DNA of 40,080 nt from Candolleomyces eurysporus (Eukaryota; Basidiomycota; Agaricomycetes; Agaricales; Psathyrellaceae), in the NCBI GenBank assembly GCA_027579435.1, contig JANBPK010001103.1, forward strand, positions 1 through 40,080, in the 5' to 3' direction. Position 1 is the stretch's first letter; every line of letters begins with the position of its first letter. Made by a program: the position numbers and the translations under genes. Shown piece by piece: positions 10,402 through 20,753 of the stretch. The notes beneath the pieces were generated by a model. That model did not search any database, was not told the origin of the DNA, and worked only from the letters and a program-made list of their open reading frames with translations.

Positions 10402-11743
10402 TTAATCCAAATCCATATCAACGAAATAATCGCGGCGTAAGAGCTCCTCGACGATCTGGATAGAATTGATAGTCAGCTATGAAAAAATCTATTATCTGAG
10501 ATACACTGTGCTGATACTCACCTCGTCCAAGATAGCTCTCCTCTNCGAATTCATCCTATCAAGGCNAAGAGAGTCAGTCTCAATAGATTCGCAGCTCAAA
10601 ACCAGCTGTATCGTACCTCATCAAAGCTNCTCTTNCCATTCGGCTTGGCGGGGAGAGGCTTGTTGTTCGCCGGCTTCCCAGGAACGGGGGGAGGGGGCGT
10701 CACTGGCCTCGGGGGAAGCGGCTTGTTGGTCGCAGGGTTTCCTGGGACGGGAGGAGGAGGCGGAGGGAAGTTTAGTCGAATCTCAGCTTCAGAAAGGATT
10801 ATGCGTCGAACGAGCTCCTCAAAGTCATCCTGTTTCAGTAGGTTGGTTTTTCAGTCAGTATATTATGAATACTGAGTTGAAATGAGAGAACTGGCGGTCC
10901 AGCCTTACGACGTACCTCATCAAAGCTTCTCTTCCCTTTTGGAATCGCAGGGAGGGGCTTGTTGTTAGCCGGCCCCTCAGGGACAGGGGGAGGGGGCGTC
11001 ACTGGCCTCGGGCGAAGTGGCTTGTTGGTCTCACGGTTTCTCGGGGGATGATGAGAAGGAGGAGGAAACTCAGCTTCTACGCGTCGAACGAGGTCTTGGG
11101 TATCATCCTGTTTCAAGCACCCAAGTAGGTCGGTAAGTCAGTACAGTACAGTTATCGACTCTATCTCGGCGATGAGAGAACTGGCAGTGCTTCATGACGT
11201 ACCTCGTCAAAGCTCCTCCTCCCCTTTGATTTTGCTGAGGAAGTGTTGCCACTCGATGAGTTCACAGGTTGAGGCGGAGGCGGAGGCGGAGGCTGGGGCT
11301 GGGGCGATGGCGAACGCGATCGGGCAGGGCCAGGCGATTGCTCTCTCGTGTCCGCTCTTCCCCTCCCTCGTTTCGCATCAGGAGCCGGTGACGTTGGCTC
11401 TCTCGAGAAATACTCCTCGAGCGAGTCCTATAGGTTAAATGACACACAATTAGATGAAAAAAGAGTATACAATATATGAATTGACCGTCTTAGAGGTCAA
11501 ATGTGAAAGATTGTGTGCTCACCTCGTCGAATAGCTCACGAAGAGCGATTGCACCGTCATCGTAGGCTTCAGAACCGAGCGAACGAAGACTCAGACCCTG
11601 AACGGAGTGGTTAGCAACCTCGAGAGGCTTTTGAGACTTTGAAAGCATACCTCTCTATGGAGAGGACGAGCGGTAACAAGTTCTGTGTGCAGCACACTGA
11701 GAAAGACAGCGGTAGCGAATGGGAGAAGTCGAATGGCGACCAT
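10402..11743 (-). CDS. Secreted modular proline-rich precursor protein, divergent paralogue (294 aa)
   Basis: Seven phase-0 exons, in reading order: 11651-11743, 11523-11597, 11203-11427, 10916-11107, 10617-10829, 10522-10555, 10402-10455. Residues 1-25 form a signal peptide (MVAIRLLPFATAVFLSVLHT...VTA). Exon 2 (GLSLRS...ALRELFDE) and the last exon (EELLRRDYFVDMDLD) match the + strand genes. Three module exons carry heads DSLEEYFSR, DDTQDLVRR and DDFEELVRR, then proline-rich bodies (NKPLRPRPVTPPPPVP), then tails KGRRSFDE, KGKRSFDE and NGKRSFDE. RR 126-127, KR 190-191 and KR 261-262 are ideal Kex2 sites. Exons 4 and 5 are recent duplicates. Exon 6 is 34 bases as printed, but the N at 10545 must be dropped to keep frame. 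It is less cationic than the + strand copies. Confidence 0.78.
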
Positions 11744-11905
11744 CTTAAAGAGGAGTAAGATTAAAGGGATTCAGGTATGGCTGAGGTGTGAGGGTGTAGA
11801 TGTGGTAGAATCCTATGAACAACTGGGACCGGCCCTTAGTTCAATGGGAGGGAGAGAATTCGAGTGGTGACCGAGCACTACTGTTTCGACTTCCACATTC
11901 CCTAG

Positions 11906-11913
11906 TTTTTATA
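11906..11913 (-). promoter_or_regulatory. TATA-like box of the minus-strand precursor gene
   Basis: On the minus strand the sequence reads TATAAAAA, about 165 bases before the start codon. The position suits a fungal core promoter with a 5' leader of about 120 bases. Confidence 0.4.
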
Positions 11914-11964
11914 CCTTGCCCCTATAATTACAAACCTGGAACGCTGACGGGAGCTACTAGCCCC

Positions 11965-12185
11965 CTCGGGTAAGTACAAAGTAAACCCATTTGGCGCGTG
12001 CAGGGCAATTGAATTTTGGTAAGCGCTGTCACGGGCGCCCAAGCGCCCTAAGGCGTTCCCGGCCGTTAGCCGGCCCTCTTGGTAATCGTTTCATAGGCTG
12101 CTCAGACTCGTTCCAGTGGTTGACGCTTCTGTTTAATCCCATTTTGAGGGAGTTTGAGCCATTTGAAAGCGTCCGAAGAGAGATG
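11965..12185. repeat. Direct repeat, first copy
   Basis: This copy runs from AAGTACAAAGTAA through GGTAATGAATT-like, GGGCGC, CCAGTGGTT and GAAAGCGTCCGAAG segments, which recur in the same order at about 12957-13140. The match is diverged, so it is an old dispersed or tandem repeat. Confidence 0.55.
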
Positions 12186-12186
12186 T

Positions 12187-12396
12187 TCCGAGGCATTTTG
12201 ACTCGGGTTCATCATACACGCGGTTTCCAGGCGCCAAGATGGATGCGCGGCATGTGCCCGAACCAACAACGGCACCGCTGTTTCCCGCCGGTGTTGCCCA
12301 CTCTTTCTTGGAATCATGTCGGCCGGTCCCTCATTAACCTCCAATGCCAAAACCCTGAGAGTAATTCACGTACTGGTGAAGTCAAAATGCCTCGGA
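12187..12396. mobile_element. Small element with 16-base terminal inverted repeats
   Basis: The left end TCCGAGGCATTTTGAC is the perfect reverse complement of the right end GTCAAAATGCCTCGGA. The 210-base element has no coding capacity, as in a MITE-like non-autonomous element. I see no clear target-site duplication. Related sequence in inverse orientation lies at 20866-21048. Confidence 0.55.
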
Positions 12397-12434
12397 CCAC
12401 CACCGTGCGAAGCAGCGGCCACTTCCCACAGGCA

Positions 12435-13413
12435 CACAAGACATGTCATACGAATATCCATCCTTAGTGATGGTTTCCGTGATGGCTCAGGCTCCTGGAG
12501 AGAACATCGGTTTGACACGAAGTCTATTTCATTGGAAATCAATTGAAGATACACAAAAAATGATATAGCCCTGACTAATATCTTCCAGCTTCGAAACGAT
12601 GCCGAGAAGGAAACCGTCGCTTTCCCCTAGTGTTGGAGAGGTCTGTGCAATCCGGGCCAGTGGAATGCTAGGGCAAGTATCCACAATATTTTTGCGCATT
12701 TCCGCATATACTAATTGAAGAAGGGGATAGAATAGATGTGAAAGAAGAGAAAGTGATGTTGAAGGTTGGATAAAATATATCTCGTTGTTGATCTTGATTT
12801 TTCTGAGATTTTTGGTAAACTTGTAGCNAAAAAAATTCTGGAAATTTGCAAACCCCGTGGAATTCGCATCACTAGGGGTCTGAGAGTATGTCACTGGCAC
12901 CTTGCATTGATGTTCAGGAGCTTGAGATGGTGGCGGCGGGGACTTTAAATAGTTTGGGAAGTACAAAGTAATCACATTGGCACCTGTAGGTAATGAATTC
13001 TGGTGAGCGCGACTACGGGCGCTGTTGACGGGAAGTAGCCGGGATGCTTGGCGCCGCTTTCATGGGTAGCTCGGACTTGGGCCAGTGGTTATGTGGTTAA
13101 ATTTCAAGGGAGGTTCAAAAGCATCCGAAGTGAGCTCAAGGGATGTACAGGAACATGCCACACACTATGTCAACCACTATGTATGTCAACTGTAACGTTG
13201 ATGTTCAATGCAACGACAGAACATTTACCCAATAGGTGGCTGTTCCAGGCAAGATTTGATTCGCTTCCCTCTCGGTGATTCTGATCTATTGGCATTCCGA
13301 ATTCAAACGGGTTTTCTGGAGTAATCAAGGGCAACTCGGAGAAATGTTGAGGCCTCATTCGCGTTTGAACAGACTTGTGAGATTGTGGCGTGATTGTCGA
13401 AGCCCAAAACTAA
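12435..13413. other. Repeat-flanked region with one doubtful open frame
   Basis: On the minus strand 12529-12975 is open (KNIVDTCPSIPLARIAQTSP is its most protein-like part), but it contains an N, has low-complexity stretches and shows no family I recognise. It may be a relic. No supported gene. Confidence 0.25.
12957..13140. repeat. Direct repeat, second copy
   Basis: This is the counterpart of the copy at 11965-12185 in the same orientation. It shares AGTACAAAGTAA, GCCAGTGGTTATG and AAGCATCCGAAG. Confidence 0.55.
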
Positions 13414-14288
13414 TTACTTGTGGATGTGTATGTATAACTTGTAGGTCTTGATAAAAGGTATGTCGTGAATAGGAATCGGAAAAACAAAATCGAAAGTTAC
13501 ATGAAGTGGAAGAAGCGAGATATCATAGATCCAAGCGACTCGACACTTGGGACCCAACCTCACCAAAGTCCCATCTTCCACCATCCTCACCTTATACCCC
13601 GCAGGTTGAGCCGCATGCATCTCGCTACCATGTCTGAAAATATGTTACGCCACTTTTCAACTTTTCCTTTCGGAGTTTGGGGAGATGGTCGGAAGGATCA
13701 ACCCTCAAAATTTTCTCGCATCTGTGAGTTTCATTCGCCGTGAGATCGGTGGTCAGCGCGAGAGGGCAATGCCACCCCCCTTCTTTGTAAAATGGGTCGA
13801 GGTGTTTTCGTACAAAATGCGCATAGAAGTCGGTTAGGAGGAGGACTCGATTGCATGCATGCTCAGGGTGAGTCCTGCTGGGCAAAGGACAGATGAAGGC
13901 GCATGCGGACGTTCAGCGTAGTCTGAGTGTCCACATCGCGAGATGCGTCGAAGAAACAGAAATCACCCTCGTGTCCGTCCGGAGATACCTCTCCACTAGA
14001 CCGCCGGGCACCCCGAGACTCGAGATCCATTGCTTCTGTAGGGAAAATATCTGCAGTGTCGACAGTCGGCCCAACTGGATAGCGGTGAACCTGAAAGTCA
14101 CCGTCCCACACGAATAGGGCGTCTCGACCTGTCACGGATCGACCAGGGCCCCAGAAGTCGGCGTTGAGTCCTTCCCCGGGAGCCATTATTCCGTTATCGA
14201 CCGTGGTGAACGGATGTTGAGCACGTAGGAGTGAGTAAGGCCCGGCCGACGACCAAGAATTCGTCGCCCGGGTATACGCAAACGACAT
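13414..14288 (-). pseudogene. Hypothetical protein gene with frame breaks
   Basis: From the ATG at 14288, 138 codons of convincing protein sequence (YTRATNSWSSAGPYSLLRAQ; GEGLNADFWGPGRSVTGRDA) run to about 13875. The frame then shifts by one base with no usable donor site, into RVLLLTDFYAHFVRKHLDPF (about 13840-13780), and shifts again to HAAQPAGYKVRMVEDGTLVR near 13600. A short intron may explain the second shift, because TATTTTCAG precedes the last segment. The first looks like a real or sequencing indel. I do not recognise the family and no signal peptide is visible. Confidence 0.45.
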
Positions 14289-15995
14289 GTTGCGAATAAG
14301 GGATAGGTCTGGTGAGTGTCGATCTGATGGTCAGCTACCTGTTGGTCAGTTTTGGGTGTGTTCTTCTAGCATGGATGGTGGGGGACAAAATCAATCGTAC
14401 AAGGCCCATATTTATACGAACGGTTCCGTGTGCTTGGGGGCTTGAGCATTTTGAGTAAGGGTGTGGCAAGTCCTATGCACAATGGAGAATAGTTTTGCTT
14501 ACAATGCCCAAGCAAAATGAATACGCAGGAGCAGAGCAGATGACAGCCAAGAGGCGTTGCAAAGCATCCAATTTTTGGCTGGTGCCCAGCAAGAGGAAAG
14601 GATACTTTTCGGTCGTAGAAATGAATTGATGATTGATGTCAGTTGGACTCAGGCACAGTGATTGACGCTTGAAAGCTTGATGGACATAGTTGCACTCGCT
14701 TGCTTTCTAGTATGCAATAAAATACGCCTCTGCCAAACTCGTTACCAACCAGAGGTTTTCAGACGAGGTTGATTTCCTCTGTGCATTGTATTTTAGTCAT
14801 GGCGCACCTCACAATTGAGATCTCGAACGACTGGTAGCGAGCCAGACCAACATGTGACGGTTAAGTCCGTTGCTCCATGCACAAGTCCGTGCGCAAGTCA
14901 ATCTCCGGATCGTTTGGAGTTCCCTACATCTATCTCGTAGCTAGCTCTTGTGGCCCTCCCATCGAATCAATACTCTTTCATTCTTGTCCCCCACCATCGT
15001 CCCTCGTTCTTAAGCCTGCTTTCCATCCCCGAAACACCTTGCCCGTGACACAACACATCCAAACCAAGTGCAGCAATGCGCCACTTGCTCTATCTTCTAG
15101 AAGCTGAAACTGGCAGAACCCCATCATGCCCTATGTGGCAAATCGATTATTGCCATTCCAAGCTCGCTTTACTAACACATCTCGAGCGGAAATGCGGTCC
15201 TTAAGCTTTCACTCCACCGCAAGGAGCTTTCAGCCCTCCACGGCGCTCGATACCTGACCCTACTAGAACATTAAGAAATGTATAAGAGATTGTGTCAGGC
15301 TGTTTCCGACTCTTCTCCTTTGCCCACGGCTGATAACCTACAACGGTACGTTACTCCCAACTCTCAATTTGAGCATTGAAATCGAGCAGTATTAGACAGT
15401 TTTCTACTAGCCTTGAACGGTGCTTCATAGGATGCGCCGAGGCATACTATCCCTTCATTTAACTTCCGACTAGAGAGTTTGGGACTACTTGAAACCATGA
15501 AACGACTTCACCCCTTGCGTCAATTTGATGGCGGTCGTGTTGGCCGATGGAATGGTTATGTTTCCATTTTCGACACGTTCTGCTTGCCGCTGCGAATCGG
15601 TTCGTGAACTCACAATGGTGATGCGACATCACACCCCTGATATAATCACCAGCATCCTCTCAAATGTTCACAATGGAAACTGCAGGGATTCGACTTGTAT
15701 CGAGATCTGGGACAAAGGGTGAGTAGCAACAATGGTCCAAGAAAGGCTTCCGCATGCGTGACCGATGCTCGGCGACTCTTCAATCCAGTTCATGCACCGC
15801 GACGCTGGTTCACAAAACCNGGGGGGAGGCGAATATTTAAACGTATTCCGGACAACTGCCCTTGATTCACCGTCATTCAGTTCCTCCCTTAACCCTTAGG
15901 GACGCGCACAGGAGCGTCTTCGAACCGCTCCTACCGGCTGTAATCCGTCTTTTTGTGCGCTTTCTCGTCTTTCCAGCCTGTTCTCTTGTTCCCCA
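14289..15995. other. Gene-poor stretch
   Basis: No open frame here looks like a conserved protein. The part just before 15996 is probably the promoter and leader of the zinc-finger gene. One N lies at 15820. Confidence 0.5.
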
Positions 15996-17050
15996 ATGGC
16001 CAAAGACTCGCCAGTCAAGCGTAGTCGCCTTGTGGCATCTCATATAGGCTACCTAGCCCGTGAAGCTCGAGGCGAGTCGCGTTCAGCTGCTTCCAGAGAA
16101 CAGATACCCCTGGATCTTTTTACCGCGACTGCTTCGACGCGCTCTTTCACACCATCCCCCAAGCAAGAAACTGTGGCATTGCGCGAAGAGATGGACTTAT
16201 CCAGGTAAGCTCGAGCAAGTTTCTCCTATCCGCTATGTTACGGAATATTCTTCTACAGCGCGAAAAACCCTGAAGGTCAGAATTTGACAACGTGGGTTGA
16301 GTATTGGCATCCCGATCAGTACAACTTGGAGAACCAGCGATTCGAAGCATCGCTTGATATTCTCACCTCTGAGTTCCTTGGTTATTATGCACCTACAGGC
16401 GCCGGGACAACCACTGTCATACCTCAGGGTGGTGAGCGTCTTTCGCCTCGGAATATTGACATGTAGATAATAATTTATGCGCTTTAGAATCGAATGGCGT
16501 ACCTGTCTCTGCTGGCCAGAGAGCAGTTGTAGCTTCCGCGGCATCTACTGGCAAAAAGCGTAGGCGCGACGACCGCGATGACGACCCTGATCTCCCCGCT
16601 AGCAAGTTCCAGTACAGGGAAACCGACCATCTTCGTTACCGCACCACCTACCACGTGGTACAATGCCCTTTGCCTCTGAAGGACGATCCCAACAACCTTG
16701 CCGTTCGTTGCCACAAACTTATTCCGCTGACGGGCTTCGCATACCACATTGCCAAGGAACACAGAGATCAACAGTGCACCCTCAAGGAAGCAGGCGGGAA
16801 GGTCTGCAGCTTCACGGGCGCTAACCTCCGGAAACACCTTCTGTGCGCTCGACACGGTAAGGTTTACGGCCACGAAATGCTAGCTAACGGAACGATGGGC
16901 CCACTCAAGGAGTTACCCCCAATCTCTTGTAAGCATTGCGAATTCACGTGTACCGGATACCCTGGCGGCAACTCGAACAGTTTGCGGAGGCACATCTGGG
17001 AAAACAAATGCCCCAATTTCAAGTACCCGCCAATTAAAGGTTGCACATGA
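15996..17050 (+). CDS. Atypical zinc-finger nuclear protein (314 aa)
   Basis: Three exons, 15996-16204, 16259-16431 and 16488-17050, join into one clean frame. The first half is disordered. A basic cluster KKRRR at 150-154 could be a nuclear localisation signal. The C-terminal part holds three possible zinc-binding sites: C187, C202, H214, H219; C224, C234, H244 and H250 or C247; and C275, C278, H296, C302. The spacing of the first two is wider than in classical C2H2 fingers, and the last looks like a C2HC finger. DNA or RNA binding in the nucleus is plausible. The start ATG lies in CCCCAATGG, and both introns have consensus borders. Confidence 0.7.
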
Positions 17051-17380
17051 CCGTCCTACAATTACTAACTTCTTTATTCCCGCTTCTGATCCTTCTTCAT
17101 TTGCACTTTCATCCATAAATTGTTATGTTCACAATATGGAACCCACTTACACTAATATGTATGCATCGTAATTCATGTACTGACCCCTGTGACCTGCACC
17201 GCATCCTGTACTCTCTATAATGCTTTCAACCTTTCTACCTTCGACTTGTTCATCAAATCAAACTTCGAAATAACACTATGCCGTGTGTTGAAACCAACAT
17301 TGGGAGAATATATCGAAGTCTAAGACGGCATAAGATGAAGCTGATGTGATGCAGTCAGATACTAGCTACGCAAAAGGTCC
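17051..17380. other. 3' flank of the zinc-finger gene
   Basis: AT-rich sequence without coding signs. It probably holds the end of the zinc-finger transcript. Confidence 0.4.
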
Positions 17381-18300
17381 TCAAGCCAGTATCCTCGGAA
17401 GACTCGTGATCGTCCAATGCCCCTTCGGCCTTTGCCTTACAGCTGAAACGTTCACTCCCCTTGAAGCGCCTTTACTGCCGAACGGCCAATTGCGATTGCT
17501 TTCAGGGTACTCAACTGCCCTGATACCCTTCAGATATGTACGGTACTCCAATTGCTCGCCGTCGTCCACATATTCTTCAATCTGCGGGAAGCGGTCGATG
17601 CTTTGTGGCGAGGCATTTGGGCGCTCGTGCGATATATGCGCCGCTTAGGTCTAAGAGGATGGTCTTGGCATCCGACAGCCATGTAACATGACTGATCCAC
17701 CTTGTTCCGAGATCGCCATCCTTTCTTCATCTCGATAACGGTCCCAGCCACTGCTTCTCTACCATATCCGCTAGCCATCTACATGCTGTTTAGAAAGGTG
17801 AAATCAAGGAATGTCAGTGATTCTTTATCCTATCACTCACCAAATGTCGCATTCCAGGACACCGAAGGGTCCTAGATCCGGGTCTTGCCTGAGCCCCTGT
17901 TCCCGAAGAATTTCACTGAGAGTAACAGATTTGGCCAATTCTATAAAATATGGTGGAGTGAGCTCACCGACGGGAAGAAGTCGGATGGCATTGCAAGTCA
18001 ACAAACTGATTTTCAATCCTCCAACCACCTGCTCGACATATCGCCACTGACAGACGACCTGGTGAACCTGACCCAGTCCAATGGGACTCTATACGTCCGG
18101 ACGGAGGGGGTTATACTCACCGGTTAGGAGAATTCTTGGTAGCAATGGAAACCCGGGACCGTCGGGCCACCGATGCAATCGCGGACGAGGTCAATATCGG
18201 TTTGATGGCGTAGTTGGTGATCAAATCTGTGCAACACAGAAGGTCGCCGATTATTTCATTTTTTGTTTAGTGCTTCTCCGAGTCGGATTCGATTCGCGAA
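17381..18300 (-). pseudogene. Hypothetical minus-strand gene, probably decayed
   Basis: Several protein-like blocks run on the minus strand: DIDLVRDCIGGPTVPGFHCY (about 18190), ELTPPYFIELAKSVTLSEIL (about 17950), WISHVTWLSDAKTILLDLSG (about 17690) and DGEQLEYRTYLKGIRAVEYP (about 17570-17510). Introns with GTGAGT donors can be proposed at 18123 and 17839, but the blocks do not join into one frame without extra changes. It is divergently placed from the F-box-like gene. I do not recognise the family. Confidence 0.4.
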
Positions 18301-18421
18301 CAATGAAACATTGTCCGTTGATCGCGGAGTTAGCGCCCCTAGGTAGGGACGCATCCTTTCATTTCCTGCCACACACCCTCCTCCACGAGAATACGGAAGA
18401 CCCTCTCAAGACTCAGTAAAG

Positions 18422-20753
18422 ATGAGCGCAGTATTGGTATGTTGCTTTTGCTGCAAATCCATTTGGGCGCTAGCTACTAATCTCAATCACGCGTTATCCT
18501 TACAGACAAACCTGCTTCAAGCCATTACGATTGGCAGGAGTACAACCGATGGGTTGGAAGCCTTATGGGCAACCAATGACCCGATCTCGGATGAACAGAG
18601 AGCGGACGTTCTCCCAAGGCTCAGAGCTTTGGAGGACGAATTTCTCCAACTTGCTGGGGAGACCTTTGATCACTATCAGAGCAAGGCAGAGCAGGGGTTA
18701 CTAGTACCCTCGCCAGCTAGAGGGTGCTACAACGCTATTCTGCAGCACCTATCCTTGCTCTCGTGTGTCAGGACCGTGCCCGGGGAGATTTGGAAGGAGG
18801 TTTTTGTGTGGGTTATGCGCCTTACTCTGGAGTCCGAAGAGCGTCTGGGAGAAACTTGGCACCGGACCCTCCAAGACATTCGTAGCGTTTCGAGGTTGTG
18901 GAATGCAGCTGCTCTGGCGCACTGCAAACTCTGGCGCGTACTACCGCTGGTGGAATTTCGTGGGGAAAAGCCGTTACGCCGGAAGGCCCATGCAGCGCTT
19001 AATCGTTGTCTGCGGGTTTATCTTCAGAGGTCCGGGAAGTTGTCTGTTTCGTTCCATTTCAGAGCGATTTATGATTTGGAAGGCGAAGGGGCGCAGTCTT
19101 TGGAGACTTTGAGTCTCATGATTGACGCTTCGGCGCGTTGGGAGAGGGTTACATTATGTGTGCCACCTATGACACTTGGGTTTTTGGAGGACTCTGGGAT
19201 AGGTGATCGGGGGAGGTTGGATAGTCTGAGGTGGCTGGAGCTTATTTTTGTTGCGCCCAGTTCATTGAAGGCAGGTTGCACGGAGATCTCTATCGATCTT
19301 TTCAGGCATGCGTGCGTGCTCAAGCATGTGGTTTTCAACAGTCTATACAGGTCCTTGGTCACGAAGCGGGTGGTCTTCAAGATGGAGCTTCCGTGGGGTC
19401 AACTGGAGACATTTGAGAGTAGCACAAACAAGGATTGGGGGTATCACAAATTACTGGCGAGCTCCGACGCGAAGATAACAGCGCTCAAGTACGAGTCTAG
19501 GGAAATCACCTCCCTCCCAAGTTCCCATCCGGTTATCTTCCAACACCTGTCGCAGCTACACCTTCACCTTGGTTTAGAGTTGTACACGACGGCATATCTC
19601 GACCATTTGGACACCTTGATCCTTCCTGGGCTGGAAGACCTGAAGATTCGTGGGATTTTTGGTGCTTCCTCTCCTCTTTACTCCAAGGTTATCGCCCTAG
19701 TACGGAGATCAGGATGTGATTTGAAGCGGCTGGCACTCGACGAGAATGTCAAGGGACGTTTCGAAGACCTGGAACAGCTTTCCGCCCTTTGTCCAAATGT
19801 GTGGGACCTGGACATGAAGGTTTGGAATGGGGACGGACTTGGAGCGCTTAGTCTCGACATCAACTCTTCCTGTCCACTCTTTCCTCAACTCGAGATTTTG
19901 ACGCTGCGAAGTCCGCTTGTGTGGAGGCCCGAGAGCATCCGACCGGTCATTGATCCAGCAGCCTTTATGCGGATGGTACAGTCGAGGACGGAAGGCTTGG
20001 CGGGAATTGGTGGAGAATCAGACAAGGGGATTGTGTTGAAACGTTTGAAGGAGGTGAGGTTTATACATGCACGGGACGCAGAGGGTTTGTGGAGCCAGGT
20101 GAAGGCATTTGAGGAAGCGGATCCAACTTTTGCTCCGTTTGGTGTCACCAACCCGAAAATTGTGAAGGTACTGCAGACATTTAACGAGCTGATCAGTAGC
20201 CTCAGAAAACCGAAGTATCTTGGTGGTCTCCGGGAGTGGCATGTGAAGCTTCCAAGGCGCATACACAACGCGGTGTGTGCTTTGGAGGAACTCGATCTTG
20301 AGAGCGAGGATAGTCGGGTGCTGGTGGTAGGGAATATTAACCATTCATTTTTGTATGTCTGTCTTATTATAATTCTCCACAGAGACGGGGGACTATCCAC
20401 ATGCTGCAGTGCATATCAACTGGATCAAAGATGATCCCGGTGGAAGCAGCGATTTTTGGAATTCGCAAAAGAACCAAGGAGCTGGGCAACAAATGGAAAC
20501 CTTTCCTTTTACGCGACTCGAGATTGATTCCGTATCGTTGGTGCTACCTGGAAGAGGACATGGCCAAACTCAAGTACGTAACTCCTTCGGATGGTGAGTA
20601 AATGACAGTGTATACCTAGGCCAGAGTGGCCTGACTTGGTGCTGTATAGGCCAGGATGAAGATTCGGAGGAAACTTGGAGCGATATCCTCGGATGCTCCC
20701 CTTCCTCACCGCCGGTGTCCAAGGAGTGGCTTTATGAGTATTACACACTCTAG
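18422..20753 (+). CDS. F-box-like protein with leucine-rich C-terminal region (about 710 aa)
   Basis: Proposed exons are 18422-18436, 18506-20326, 20385-20577 and 20650-20753, giving one frame. The first intron (GTATGT donor, TACTAAT branch, TTACAG) is also an open frame, so it could be missed. Near residues 95-105, VPGEIWKEVFVWVMR followed by a W-rich LWNAAALAHCKLWRVLPL segment is the usual agaricomycete F-box-like layout. The rest has leucine-rich strands (LETLSLMI, LRWLELIF, LEDLKIRGI, LEILTLRSPL) typical of substrate-binding regions of SCF ubiquitin ligases. These genes are numerous and fast-evolving in agaricomycetes. The donor at 20578 (GTAACT) is weak. The better GTACGT four bases earlier gives another frame and a different C-terminus. 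Confidence 0.7.

Larger units (their letters stand above)
5767..11510. repeat. Tandem segmental duplication, unit B (complete copy)
   Basis: This is the second copy of the locus. It carries an intact + strand precursor gene, the longer CxxC gene and the complete minus-strand precursor gene. The A/B junction falls where unit A's minus-strand paralogue breaks off inside the position of its second intron. That fits a tandem duplication whose right breakpoint was in that intron, leaving exons 1 and 2 only in unit B. Confidence 0.75.

Noticed and set aside
18437..18505. Intronless start of the F-box-like protein
   Set aside because: The 23 codons include GTATGT, TACTAAT and TTACAG at the right distances and code for a Cys-rich segment unlike the rest, so an in-frame intron is more likely.
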